Source: Bolinopsis microptera
Taxonomy: Eukaryota; Ctenophora; Tentaculata; Lobata; Bolinopsidae
Assembly (NCBI RefSeq): GCF_026151205.1
Contig: NC_087084.1
Location: 2,084,312-2,148,311 of the forward strand
DNA: 64,000 nucleotides
Direction of reading: 5' to 3'
The notes under the pieces: generated by a model
What the model saw: only the letters and a program-made list of their open reading frames with translations
Database searches by the model: none
Told to the model about the DNA's origin: nothing
Part shown: positions 12,006 to 22,758 of the stretch, piece by piece
Layout of the letters: each line of letters begins with the position of its first letter
How positions within the stretch are numbered: position 1 is the first letter of the stretch
Program-made: the position numbers and the translations under genes

Positions 12006-12304
12006 AGATGTATTATTTTCTTAGTTTGGTCTTGTTATACCTCATCAGTGTTAGGATTTACATTATCGTTTTTATATACAGTTAATATTTTATGTTAGTA
12101 ATATATAGTTATTTTTTGTATTGTTGATAGTATAGCTTTTTATAAACAATAAACGTGAAATCTTTGTTATCGGCTATATAATTGTTCAATGCACCCACAC
12201 TAAAACCTTATAGCTTAAATGTAAAACAATTAAACAGCTGTTCACCAAAAGTAAGTAATAACGAATTTTTAGAAATAATAATCATAATATGATCTTTATT
12301 TCAG

Positions 12305-13128
12305 GTATGCGGTAGGGGTTACATCACTCAACAATTGTATCTATGCTGTAGGAGGATTAGATGGTACACGACCTCTAGCAACAGTAGAAAGGTAAATCAT
12401 ACACCTCCCTCCCTCCCTCCCTCCCTCCCTCCCTCCCTCCCTCCCTCCCTCCCTCCCTCCCTCCCTCCCTCCCTCCCTCCCTCCCTCCCTCCCTCCCTCC
12501 CTCCCTCCCTCCCTCCCTCCCTCCCTCCCTCCCTCCCTCCCTCCCTCCCTCCCTCCCTCCCTCCCTCCCTCCCTCCCTCCCTCCCTCCCTCCCTCCCTCC
12601 CTCCCTCCCTCCCTCCCTCCCTCCCTCCCTCCCTCCCTCCCTCCCTCCCTCCCTCCCTCCCTCCCTCCCTCCTCCCTCCCTCCCTCCCTTCTTCCCTCTT
12701 CATTAATAAACCCTACTCAGGTACGACCCTCGTGCTGATAAGTGGAGCGCAGTTGCTGAGATGGACACTCAAAGAGCTGGTGTTGATGTCGCAGTTCTTA
12801 ATGAGGACCTCTATTCTGTGGGCGGTAAATATAGATTTATCTGATCGTCAAATTAAGTGTAGATATTTTAAGAATAAAAATTGATTGCTTAATCCTGAGA
12901 AAAACAAAAATTTTGCTACTCTTCAATCCCAATAATTGCCACGTCATAATCTCCAGATAAATTATTTATTCCAGGTATTTATTCCAATCATTTATTCCAG
13001 GTATTCTGGGATCCTCACCTCTGCAAACTGTGGAGAAGCTGGATATTCGAGCTAACAAGTGGGTTTACGTCGCAGAAATGAGCATTCCACGCGTTGATGC
13101 CGGGGCAGGATCCATTTCCCTGCTGTAG
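12305..13128 (+). pseudogene. Orphan 3' exons of a kelch-repeat gene, copy 1
   Basis: Three exons on the PhyH strand form a continuous frame. Exon 12305-12391 (acceptor TTTCAG, donor GTAAAT) reads YAVGVTSLNNCIYAVGG. Exon 12721-12824 reads [20 protein letters not shown] and [11 protein letters not shown]. Exon 13001-13128 reads LDIRANKWVYVAEMSIPR and ends at TAG 13126-13128. Paired YAVGG and YDP...W motifs are diagnostic of kelch beta-propeller blades. Phases (2, 2, 1) agree across the junctions. No upstream kelch exons, BTB domain or start codon lie in the cassette, so this is a transported gene tail. Its phase-2 entry fits the end of exon 33715-33808 in the kelch gene near 33.7-37.6 kb. It might still be spliced onto PhyH read-through transcripts. 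Confidence 0.75.
12403..12690. repeat. (CCCT)n microsatellite filling a kelch intron
   Basis: About 290 bp of almost perfect CCCT repeats begin about 10 bases after the donor GTAAAT and end about 25 bases before the acceptor CTACTCAG. The intron is therefore essentially one microsatellite. The complementary GGGA strand can form G-quadruplexes. Long ORFs called through it are artefacts. Confidence 0.95.
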
Positions 13129-13130
13129 TG

Positions 13131-13345
13131 TGACGTCATCTAATACAACCGTGACGTCATTTATACAACTGTGACGTCATCATTTCCCCTGATGTAATGT
13201 GACGTCATTTATACGACTGTGACGTCATTTCCCAGCTGTAATTTGACGTCATTTATACAACTGTGACGTCATTTCCCTGCTGTAATGTGACGTCATCTAT
13301 ACAACTATGACGTCATTTATACAACTATGACGTCATCATGCAACT
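13131..13345. repeat. TGACGTCA-rich tandem array, copy 1
   Basis: Immediately after the kelch stop codon the palindrome TGACGTCA occurs ten times at intervals of about 20-28 bp, joined by spacers such as TTTATACAACTG and CCCTGCTGTAA. A further copy is degenerate (GACGTTA). TGACGTCA is the consensus cAMP-response element bound by CREB/ATF bZIP factors. Whether these sites are used is unknown. Confidence 0.85.
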
Positions 13346-13615
13346 ATGACGTTATCAAATGTCTCGGGAAATAAAAAGCTTCGACTTTTTAGCTTTGTGG
13401 TTTACGACGAGATCGTATTCTTTTTGAGGATAGTGATAAGACGTTATTTGGAAATGACTATTGTACGAGTCAGCTCCGAAGGTTTATCAGTTATTGTTTA
13501 CAGCTATATTGGCATTATACCATCTGTAATCAATGCTGTTTTTAATAGTTCAGTGGTAGTTATAGAATTAATTAAAAGATTCTACGTAATTGAAAATTTA
13601 AAGTTAGATTGTTAG
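13346..13615 (+). other. Small conserved ORF in the cassette spacer, copy 1
   Basis: An 89-codon frame begins at ATG 13346. Its last 71 residues (from VYDEIVFFLRI to KLDC) recur unchanged in the cassettes at 19119-19337 and 57981-58199. The peptide is hydrophobic and unlike any family I know. The surrounding non-coding DNA is just as conserved, so identity alone does not argue for coding. Confidence 0.25.
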
Positions 13616-14640
13616 ATTATTACTAAATCCAATCACTCTATGTTGATCTAAATTTTGATCTGTTTTATATTTTGAAGTTTTAAAAGTAGATTTAATTGAT
13701 AAGCAGTCCTTTGATTGGCATATCATGCCGCATAAGATCAAAATTGAATTCAAAATATTGGTTGATTTATTCGATTAGTTCATTTTAAATGTATCAAGTT
13801 AACAATCAAAATCTATTGACAGAAAAGGCCCTAAATCCCAATACAACTTCATGGAATTACGGGAATTATTAAGTTATACTTATGCATGCAGCAAATTGCG
13901 GACGATATATTTAATTTTTTACTATTATTTATGAAAATTTATTGCGATGTATTATAACTGCATGATAATGGAATTAACGTTAAAACCGAACCCAAAATTG
14001 TTGTTTCCATTTGTCTTTGCTATAGATCATCTTTAAGAAAATTATGTCCAGTACTTTTAGAACCTACAGAATTACAGAATGACAACAATTACCCGGTCAC
14101 TTTAGTCTCGTAAATTGGAACCCTCTAAATAAGTTAACATCCGTCTTATAGTTCTTCCTCTTCACTCTCCAAGTCCAGTGGAGACTCCACTGCTCATGTT
14201 ACTTCTTCTACAGTATACTCTCCTACTTCCTCTCTCCTTCTTCAGTCCCCCTATTTTTATATTCCTGATCGTCCTCCTTTTCTTCTTTCTTCCCCTCCTT
14301 TTATCCTTATGATATATTACTATTGTAAAAGCAATAATAAGGCACTTTTGGTTGAAAAAAAAAAAAATGAAATATCTAAAATTACTGTTTATTCATTTCA
14401 AATAAAATAAAAAAACTAAAACCACTTACCAAGTTAAAGTATCACATTCTTAAAATAAAGTATTATATTAATCCTACTAAACTGATTATTACTATTAACC
14501 ATGCTCAAATTTGCTATCATTAGTGATCTTTCTAAAACTATAAAAGATATATTCTACATTCTTTTAACATTTATTCCATGTGGGCTGAGGGTCACTGCCT
14601 CTTCACTTTTGCGTACGTGAGTTTAGTTTCGTTTCTTTGA
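13616..14640. other. Cassette spacer between kelch tail and secreted-protein gene, copy 1
   Basis: Non-coding spacer shared with the other cassettes (19338-20403, 56909-57980). It has a CT-rich tract near 14150-14300 and AATAAA-type signals near 14395-14405 on the minus strand downstream of the secreted-protein gene. No gene is seen. Confidence 0.6.
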
Positions 14641-15488
14641 TTAGGTTCTTTCGATCGTTGACTCTTTGCAATCTCCGAGAATCAGTGAATGTGATTTGAG
14701 GCTGGCGGTTGAACTGCCGTTTTCCTCTTCGTCTGCAGGTCTAGCTTTGACGGCAGGTTGAGCGGCATTTTTGTGGGCAGGTTCTGCATCTTCGTCTCTT
14801 TTAACGAAATTATTTATCCAATTGTCACCAAAGATTGACCCAAAACCACTAAACGCTGATTTCATATTTTTTTCCATTTGTGCGCCCAGCTCATTCATTT
14901 TTTCCCCCCATTCTTCCATTTGCTTTCCAAAGTCACTCATTTTACCAAACTGTGTTGTAAAATCCGTGCCGTTGTACATTTTGACGATTTTGTCTCCGAT
15001 TTTTGCGCAGTCCACTTTAGCATCCCCACTGCAAGCACTGTACGTAAACGTAACTGTGCTGCTCTCTACCGTTTTGTCATTTACACTGACCAGAGCTGAG
15101 AATCCCACCGGAGTTGAAATGCACACTTGGCCTTTCGCACAATCTACTAAGGTGCTGTCCGAACATGCTTCTGAAAATAACAAATTAAATTTAATTTAAT
15201 TAACTGTAAAATTAACACAAGATTTTTTATCCAATTTGAAAACCCAAAATCTCATTGACTAGGTTGTGCTAGGTTGTACCACATAACCTAGCACTTTGCC
15301 TAAAAGTTCGGAACTCCTGGACCTATGAAGTATGTGGCATTCATGCTCCCTGATTCTGAACAAACAAACAAAAAACCCTCTAAACTATACTCACTAAGTC
15401 CATCAGGAAGTTTTTGAGAAGAGCCATCCTGTTTAACCACGTCTGAAACAGTAGCACAACCATCATTACACTTGACTGCGTCAGTCTG
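14641..15488 (-). pseudogene. Small secreted Cys protein, copy 1, start and signal peptide lost
   Basis: Exon 2 (15170-14641) is open and ends SLILGDCKESTIERT. Relative to copy 2 it lacks six codons in the Ala/Pro-rich stretch (DEDAEPAHKNAAQ). Exon 1 (15488-15395, donor GTGAGTATAG) keeps only the part from about TDAVKCND onward. At 15488 the sequence switches to the end of the repeated A block, so the ATG and the hydrophobic signal sequence are gone. Without a new start the protein cannot be secreted, and the copy is probably dead. Confidence 0.8.
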
Positions 15489-16800
15489 TTATGATTCCCC
15501 TGTTTCATTTTGAACAATAAAAGTCTTTATATATTTTTGAAATTTTTATAGGCGAACGCGGCGAAGATAAAATTTTAATGGAAAAATGTGTTTATGCATC
15601 AAAAGCGCCATGTTGTCGAACAGTGTCGTTAATTGTTACGGAAGGTTAGCGAATAAAACCCATTATTTTGAGATATCAAGTCGGAAATTATACAAAAATG
15701 AGCATTTAAAGAATTTTGCTTTAAATGCTCTGTAGAGTGATTCAGCACGCTCGCATCTTTCTATCATTCCCCAGTGTGTTCGTAGGACTGATGAAAAGTT
15801 TGAAAATTAGAAATTTTCAGAAAATGTGTTATTGGACTGCCGATCTGGGGAGCAACCTAGGGCCCTCTATATATTCATGCCCATTGTAGGCTGCATCCCC
15901 GATCCCCGAGACTTCGTCTTACTTTCGTCTGGTTTGCACTCTCTCTTCATACCAAGTTACTAGCTAGGTAACAAGGTAATCGAGACAGTTTTCAACGTAA
16001 CAACGATTTCAGCCGGTTCGGACAAATCTTTGTTCTAACCATTTGAACAACAAATCAGTGCACTGCCATCTGTACGCGTCCTCACACACTGTTCTTAAAC
16101 CAGAGTTAGCTTTATACCAACATAGTGAACGAAACATTTACTTGTATGTACCCCTAATCATCGAATTACCACCCAATTTCACGCTATTACAACTCCCTGC
16201 AACTCCACTGCAACTCCAAGCTCTTAATTACGCCTTATATGGATGTGTAATTAGCTTTGCAAATATCACGTGCTAGATGCAGCTTTAATTACGCCTTATA
16301 TGGTGCGTAATCGGGTCTGCATGATAGCTCAATGTCACGCGCTATATATCCAACCAGTAAACGCGCTCAATCGATATCTCGTGACTGTCACGTGACAGCT
16401 ATCCAAGGAAATTCTCTATATGGCGCCTCCGGTGTAAACTAGGAAAGAGCTAGTTTGAGCTTTAAATAGGCAGGACACCGCTGAATCTGCAGCTGAAATT
16501 TATAACTTCTACCATCACTCAAGCAGGTGGCGGTGAAGTTGAAAGTCAGCCTGAGTGAGCGTGTTAAATCACTCCTTATGCTACATTGTCCCGGTCACTA
16601 AGTACTCCCTGTACTAGACGTAATAATAATAATAAACTATAATAATAATAATAAACTATGATATAAAGTAGTGGATGACCTTGCTGTACGGCAAGTTAAA
16701 CAAGGATCTGAAACTACTAGGTTCCGTACAGACTCAACTCTGCACCCGTGTCAATATGTTCATTATATGCAAGCCTCTTGATTTATAAGTTATTATAATA
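15489..16800. repeat. Repeated A block upstream of PhyH, copy 1
   Basis: About 1.3 kb shared, directly or as reverse complement, with 46450-47560, 52130-53860 and 61020-62330, and in part with 21790-22110. Landmarks are a direct repeat of AATTACGCCTTATATGG near 16224 and 16288, a CACGTG near 16268, the GCGCTATATATCC motif, and a GC-balanced patch around 16430. A 77-codon ORF (16043-16276) has no recognised domain. It probably holds the distal promoter of PhyH; the TAA-rich stretch 16620-16660 lies just downstream. Confidence 0.7.
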
Positions 16801-16906
16801 ACTATTTTAGTCTGATTTGAACATACTACCATAATTTTGAATCCCCTAACTTTATTATTAGCTCCACTCTATCGGATATTTGTAACAGTACGTAGAGTGT
16901 AGAGTC

Positions 16907-17926
16907 ATGCCACTGCCAGGAGAACACAACTTCACCCCAGACTTCACCCTAACTCCCTCCAACCTCCACGACTACCACACTCACGGCTACATCCTACTGA
17001 GGAACTTCCTGGCTCCCTCCGAGGTGGACAATACTCTCCGGGTGTTTACAGAGACAGATGTTATAGAGCGGTTTGGGTATGGCATTCCTGACGCTTCTGG
17101 CAGAATGCCAAGGATGGTTTTATGGAATACCCCTGGGGATGATGTTACTGGAATGATATGCAGGTAATGAATGACATATTTCTCATAATATGTTGCCTTC
17201 CGTCAGTCTACAATCGTTAACGAATGGTGGATTTACTATCTCCGCACAAGTTAATTTACCCCCTCACACTTGAGTTTACTTGTTTTAGTCACTTGTTGGT
17301 GTTGCAGGTGTGAGAAGGTAGTGAGCACTGCTGAACAACTCCTAGGAGGAGAAGTGTACCACTACCACAGCAAGATGGTGATGAAGGAGCCCCTGATAGG
17401 AGGGAAGCAGGAGTGGCACCAGGACTATGGTTACTGGTACAACAACGGGTTGCTTACCCCTGACGCTCTCAGTGTCTTCATCCCTCTGGATACGTGTACT
17501 AGGGAGAATGGGTGTCTTCAAGTTATTGCAGGGTCCCATAAGTGCGGGAAGATCGAGCATGGGCTTGTAGCTGGACAAACTGGGGCGAATCTGGAGAGAG
17601 TGGAGGAGATTCAGGGGGATAAAACGGGGAGGTTTAGGCACCTTTTTGTGGAGATGTCACCCGGTGATGCGCTGTTCTTTCACTCGAATGTTCTGCATAT
17701 GAGTGAGCCGAATGACTCGGAGAAGATAAGAAGAGCTCTGATTCTGGCTTATAACAGGAGGGATAACTCAGCAGGAAGGAAGGAGGTTACCGGGCATCAT
17801 CCTATGTATTCGCCTATTGAGAGGGTCCCTGATTCGGCTATATTGGGTTGCGATAATTTCAGTGATTTTACTGGAAAGGACTTTTTGTTACCTGCAAACG
17901 ACAAGACAGTTACAGCTGCTAAATAA
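16907..17926 (+). CDS. Phytanoyl-CoA dioxygenase-like protein, copy 2, intact
   Basis: The coding sequence joins 16907-17163 and 17308-17926 (291 aa). The 144-bp intron has donor GTAATG and acceptor TTGCAG, and the codon AG|G is split. The family consists of cytosolic or peroxisomal Fe(II)/2-oxoglutarate oxygenases with a double-stranded beta-helix fold. Visible landmarks are the N-terminal HDYHTHGYILLRNFL block (residues 22-36), the metal motif WHQDYGYW with His123 and Asp125, and a distal His216 in FFHSNVLHMSEPN. Arg228 in RRALILAYN is placed to bind 2-oxoglutarate. The length is usual for invertebrate PhyH-domain proteins. There is no N-terminal targeting helix, and the C-terminus TAAK is not a classic peroxisomal signal. 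The substrate cannot be read from sequence. The stop codon overlaps an AATAAA, and another AATAAA lies near 18047. The exon-1 context matches copy 3, so both look functional. Confidence 0.9.
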
Positions 17927-18198
17927 AGATGTATTATTTTCTTAGTTTGGTCTTGTTATACCTCATCAGTGTTAGGATTTACATTATCGTTTTTATATAA
18001 TTTATAGTTATTTTTTTGTATTGTTGATAGTATAGCTTTTTATAAACAATAAACGTGAAATCTTTGTTATCGGCTATATAATTGTTCAATGCACCCACAC
18101 TAAAACCTTATAGCTTAAATGTAAAACAATTAAACAGCTGTTCACCAAAAGTAAGTAATAACGAATTTTTAGAAATAATAATATGATCTTTATTTCAG

Positions 18199-18964
18199 GT
18201 ATGCGGTAGGGGTTACATCACTCAACAATTGTATCTATGCTGTAGGAGGATTAGATGGTACACGACCTCTAGCAACAGTAGAAAGGTAAATCATACACCT
18301 CCCTCCCTCCCTCCCTCCCTCCCTCCCTCCCTCCCTCCCTCCCTCCCTCCCTCCCTCCCTCCCTCCCTCCCTCCCTCCCTCCCTCCCTCCCTCCCTCCCT
18401 CCCTCCCTCCCTCCCTCCCTCCCTCCCTCCCTCCCTCCCTCCCTCCCTCCCTCCCTCCCTCCCTCCCTCCCTCCCTCCCTCCCTCCCCTCCATCCCTCCC
18501 TCCCTCGCTCCCCTCCCTCCCTCCCTCCTTCCCTCTTCATTAATAAACCCTACTCAGGTACGACCCTCGTGCTGATAAGTGGAGCGCAGTTGCTGAGATG
18601 GACACTCAAAGAGCTGGTGTTGATGTCGCAGTTCTTAATGAGGACCTCTATTCTGTGGGCGGTAAATATTGATTTATCTGATCGTCAAATTAAGTGTAGA
18701 TATTTTAAGAATAAAAATTGATTACTTAATCCTGAGAAAAACAAAAATTTTGCTACTCTTCAATCCAAGAATTGCCACGTCATAATCTCCAGATAAATCA
18801 TTTATTCCAGGTATTTATTCCAATCATTTATTCCAGGTATTCTGGGATCCTCACCTCTACAAACTGTGGAGAAGCTGGATATTCGAGCTAATAAGTGGGT
18901 TTACGTCGCAGAAATGAGCATTCCACGCGTTGATGCCGGGGCAGGATCCATTTCCCTGCTGTAG
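18199..18964 (+). pseudogene. Orphan 3' exons of a kelch-repeat gene, copy 2
   Basis: Exons 18199-18285, 18558-18661 and 18837-18964 have the same lengths (87, 104, 128 nt), phases and motifs as copy 1, ending at TAG 18962-18964. Translation is almost identical to copy 1. All splice sites are preserved. Upstream kelch exons are missing in this cassette as well. Retention of open frames in three cassettes may mean either recent duplication or use as an alternative 3' end of the PhyH transcript. The sequence alone does not decide. Confidence 0.72.
18299..18535. repeat. (CCCT)n microsatellite in kelch intron, copy 2
   Basis: About 235 bp, shorter than copy 1, with interruptions (CCCCTCCAT, TCGCTCC) near the 3' end. 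Same position between donor and acceptor. Confidence 0.95.
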
Positions 18965-18965
18965 T

Positions 18966-19080
18966 GTAACGTCATCTAATACAACCGTGACGTCATTTAT
19001 ACAACTGTGACGTCATTCCAAGCTGTATTGACGTCATTTATACAACTATGACGTCATTTATACAACTATGACGTCATAAA
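18966..19080. repeat. TGACGTCA-rich array, copy 2
   Basis: Five perfect TGACGTCA palindromes plus one decayed copy (TAACGTCA) follow the kelch stop codon. The array is about half as long as in copy 1. Confidence 0.85.
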
Positions 19081-19118
19081 ATGTCTCGGGAAATAAAAAG
19101 CCTCAACTTTTTAGCTTT

Positions 19119-19337
19119 GTGGTTTACGACGAGATCGTATTCTTTTTGAGGATAGTGATAAGACGTTATTTGGAAATGACTATTGTACGAGTCAGCTCCG
19201 AAGGTTTATCAGTTATTGTTTACAGCTATATTGGCATTATACCATCTGTAATCAATGCTGTTTTTAATAGTTCAGTGGTAGTTATAGAATTAATTAAAAG
19301 ATTCTACGTAATTGAAAATTTAAAGTTAGATTGTTAG
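19119..19337 (+). other. Small conserved ORF in the cassette spacer, copy 2
   Basis: A 72-codon open frame identical in translation to the one at 57981-58199; here it opens with GTG, and the first ATG is at the MTIVRVSSEG segment. Hydrophobic, unrecognised, low coding likelihood. Confidence 0.2.
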
Positions 19338-20403
19338 ATTATTACTAAATCCAATCACTCTATGTTGATCTAAATTTTGATCTGTTTTATATTTTGAAGT
19401 TTTAAAAGTAGATTTAATTGATAAGCAGTCCTTTGATTGGCATATCATGCCGCATAAGATCAAAATTGAATTCAAAATATTGGTTGATTTATTCGATTAG
19501 TTCATTTTAAATGTATCAAGTTAACAATCAAAATCTATTGACAGAAAAGGCCCTAAATCCCAATACAACTTCATGGAATTACGGGAATTATTAAGTTATA
19601 CTTATGCATGCAGCAAATTGCGGACGATATATTTAATTTTTTACTATTATTTATGAAAATTTATTGCGATGTATTATAACTGCATGATAATGGAATTAAC
19701 GTTAAAACCGAACCCAAAATTGTTGTTTCCATTTGTCTTTGCTATAGATCATCTTTAAGAAAATTATGTCCAGTACGTTTAGAACGTACAGAAGTACAGA
19801 ATCACAACTATTACCCGGTCACTTTAGTCTCCTATAGTGGAACCCTCTAAATAAGTTAACACCCGTCTTATAGTTCCTCGTACTCAGTTCTGAGTTCTCC
19901 CTACTTAAACGTCCCTCTCCTCGTTTCTTCTTCTTCTCTTCGCTCTCCACTGCTCCTGTTAGTGTTACTCCTTCTACAGTATACTCTCCTACTTCCTCTC
20001 TCCTTCTTCAGTCCCCCTATTTTTATATTCCTGATCGTCCTCCTTTTCTTCTTTCTTCCCCTCTTTTATCCTTATGATATATTACTAATGTAAAAGCAAG
20101 AATAAGGCACTTTTGGTTGGAAAAAAATAAATGAAATATCTAAAATTACTGTTTATTCATTTCAAATAAAATAAAAAACTAAAACCACTTACCAAGTTAA
20201 AGTATCACATTCTTAAAATAAAGTATTATATTAATCCTACTAAACTGATTATTACTATTAACAATGCTCAAATTTGCTATCATTAGTGATCTTTCTAAAA
20301 CTATAAAAGATATATTCTACATTCTTTTAACATTTATTTCATGTGGGCTGAGGGTCACTGCCTCTTCACTTTTGCGTACGTGAGTTTAGTTTCGTTTCTT
20401 TGA

Positions 20404-21308
20404 TTAGGTTCTTTCGATCGTTGACTCTTTGCAATCTCCGAGAATCAGTGAATGTGATTTGAGGCTGGCGGTTGAACTGCCGTTTTCCTCTTCGTCTGCA
20501 GGTTTAGCTTTGACGGCAGGTTGAGCGGCATTTTTGTCGGCAGGTTCTATAGCTGCTGGTTTGGCCGCATCTTCGTCTCTTTTAACGAAATTATTTATCC
20601 AATTGTCACCAAAGATTGACCCCAAACCACTAAACGCTGTTTTCATATTTTTTTCCATTTGTGCGCCCAGCTCATTCATTTTTTCCCCCCATTCTTCCAT
20701 TTGCTTTCCAAAGTCACTCATTTTACCAAACTGTGTTGTAAAATCCGTGCCGTTGTACATTTTGAAGATTTTGTCTCCGATTTTTGCGCAGTCCACTTTA
20801 GCATCCCCACTGCAAGCACTGTACGTAAACGTAACTGTGCTGCTCTCTACCGTTTTGTCATTTACACTGACCAGAGCTGAGAATCCCACCGGAGTTGAAA
20901 TGCACACTTGGCCTTCCGCACAATCTACTAAGGTGCTGTCCGAACATGCTTCTGAAAATAAAAAATTTGATTAAATTTAATTAACTGTAAAATTAACACA
21001 AGATTTTTTATCCAATTTGAAAACCCAAAATCTCATTGACTAGGTTGTGCTAGGTTGTACCACATAACCTAGCACTTTGCCTAAAAGTTCGGAACTCATG
21101 GACCTAAGAAGTATGTGGCATTCCTGCTCCCTGAACAAACAAACAAAAAATTCTCTAAACTATACTCACTAAGTCCATCAGGAAGTTTTTGAGAAGAGCC
21201 ATCCTGTTTAACCACGTGTGAAAAAGTAGCACAACCATCATTACACTTGACTGCGTCAGTCTGGTGGTGGCAGAGGAAGATCAGGAGTAGAACTAGGACT
21301 CCTCTCAT
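20404..21308 (-). CDS. Small secreted Cys-containing protein, copy 2, intact
   Basis: The coding sequence joins exon 1 (21308-21170) and exon 2 (20951-20404), giving 228 aa. The donor is GTGAGTATAG, the acceptor TTTCAG, phase 1. Residues 1-19 (MRGVLVLLLIFLCHHQTDA) form a clear signal peptide. The mature part has Cys at about 22, 26, 49, 57, 63, 93 and 101, one N-glycosylation site (NGTD near 112), and a Lys/Glu-rich amphipathic stretch around MEEWGEKMNELGAQMEKNMK. An Ala/Pro/Lys linker follows, and the C-terminus contains one more Cys (LGDCKEST). I do not recognise the family. The C-x3-C and C-x7-C-x5-C spacing is loosely like Ly6/uPAR-type domains, but the terminal CC-x4-CN is missing. The gene is convergent with PhyH and the kelch tail. 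Upstream DNA (21309-21790) matches that of copy 3. Confidence 0.82.
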
Positions 21309-22110
21309 GGTGAGGTCTTACTTCGCTATTTGAATTAGTTGTGAGAGTTGTTATCTAATCTAAAAATCAACCTATGATATAAGTTATTATAATAACTATG
21401 GTAACCATAACTTAGTATTAATAACTAAAGAATAGCATATACATATAGAGAAATTTAATTTTAACACCTGTAGTTAGATTTGACTTGTACTTGTAAAATT
21501 GTAGTTCATGCAACCTATGTCCCATAAAAATCCTGCTCAGATAAACAGCTGTGTCACTGATAAGAGTAAGACCAAAGACCTCGATCTTCATTTTTCCGCA
21601 GATGCGATAAATATCTGCTTTTACCTAAACACACATAAACTGATCACAAAAAGTAAACATAATGCTCCAACATGATCTGAATGAGCTCTAATCTTAGCTC
21701 CAAGTTAACCACAAATAAAATTAGTAATTAGCGCAGACTTGTTAAATACAAAGAAGCTTTGTAAGTCGCTTTTACAAGTATACCAGCTGGTAACAAGGTA
21801 ATCGGAAGTGAGACAGTTTTTCATTCAACGTAACAAACGATTTCAGCCGGATCGGACAAATCTTTATTTCTACCAACGTGAACAACAAATCAGTGCACTG
21901 CCATCTGTACGCGCCTCAACACACTGTTCTTTAAACCAAGTTAGCTTTAATACAAACATAGTTTTTCACGAAATATTTTACTGGTATGAAACCCCTAATC
22001 ATCGATTACCACCAAATTTCACCGCTATTACAACTCCCTGCAACTCCATTCTGCAACTCCAAGCCTTAATTCCGCCTATAATGGATGTGTAATGAGCTGT
22101 GCAGAAAATC
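21309..22110. other. Upstream region of secreted-protein copy 2 and partial A block
   Basis: 21309-21790 is the reverse complement of about 55540-56014 and is the likely promoter region. 21790-22110 is a partial A-block copy (compare 15960-16270) that differs mainly by added single bases. At about 22110 it switches abruptly to the receptor upstream block, marking a rearrangement junction. Confidence 0.6.
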
Positions 22111-22119
22111 ACGTTGAGT

Positions 22120-22758
22120 TAGGGGTTTCATTATTAAATTAATCATTTATCAATTATTGTTAAGTTAATTATTACTATTATATTTTATCACTATTGATTA
22201 TACAACAGTCCCTTCAGGACTAAACAGGGCGCTTGTTGAGTTGTTGTTCCTCCTTTATAGGAACTACAAAAATCACACTTCAACAGACGGGAAGTACGTC
22301 ATGTATCTCAATTTAATGTTACAGGACGATGATGTGCCATTTAATCGTTAAGTTTTCACAAGCATCTGCTCTTACTGAGATTCCAAGCCTTAGTTTTAAA
22401 TACACGCTGTATAGATGTTCTTGTAAACCGCTACAGTCCGTCTGTTGAAGTTTTCAATGTAGATTTATAACAATAACAGTTAGCTGAAATTCACTTTGAA
22501 TGAAGAAGAATCATCAAAAGGTTACTCTATATTTTGCACTAAGCTGACTGAGCTGTTCAGGACCTGGCGAAAACTATAACCGGCAAGTAATAGGAATTTT
22601 AATTTAAATGCCATTTGCGGGGATGTGTTTTAATATTTGTCTACGTTTCACTCGTGAGCTTGCTTTTAGATTAGACGGAGGTGGGTTTGGAATGTCTTTT
22701 AATTTCCAATCACTTTTCAATATCATCTTAGCTAAAATATTTTTTAGATTATGGAGCT
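22120..22758 (+). promoter_or_regulatory. Upstream region of the right receptor with upstream ORFs
   Basis: Shared with 9215-9890. A 63-codon uORF begins at ATG 22608 and ends at 22799, overlapping the receptor start out of frame. A second, three-codon uORF (ATG-GAG-CTA-TGA) at 22751-22762 shares the bases ATGA with the receptor ATG at 22759. The left copy keeps the short uORF. If the leader includes them, they would lower translation or require reinitiation. Transcription start is not visible. Confidence 0.5.

Noticed and set aside
12335-12706. Long Pro/Leu/Ser ORF (and Glu/Gly/Arg ORFs on the other strand) through the CCCT tracts; likewise at 18229-18543, 49984-50415 and 58829-59608
   Set aside because: They are translations of a four-base microsatellite inside a kelch intron and have no independent coding evidence.
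16043-16276. 77-codon A-block ORF as a gene
   Set aside because: Broken in the noisy copies and in the 21808-22092 copy, no domain, and lies in a presumed promoter block; kept only as a remark.
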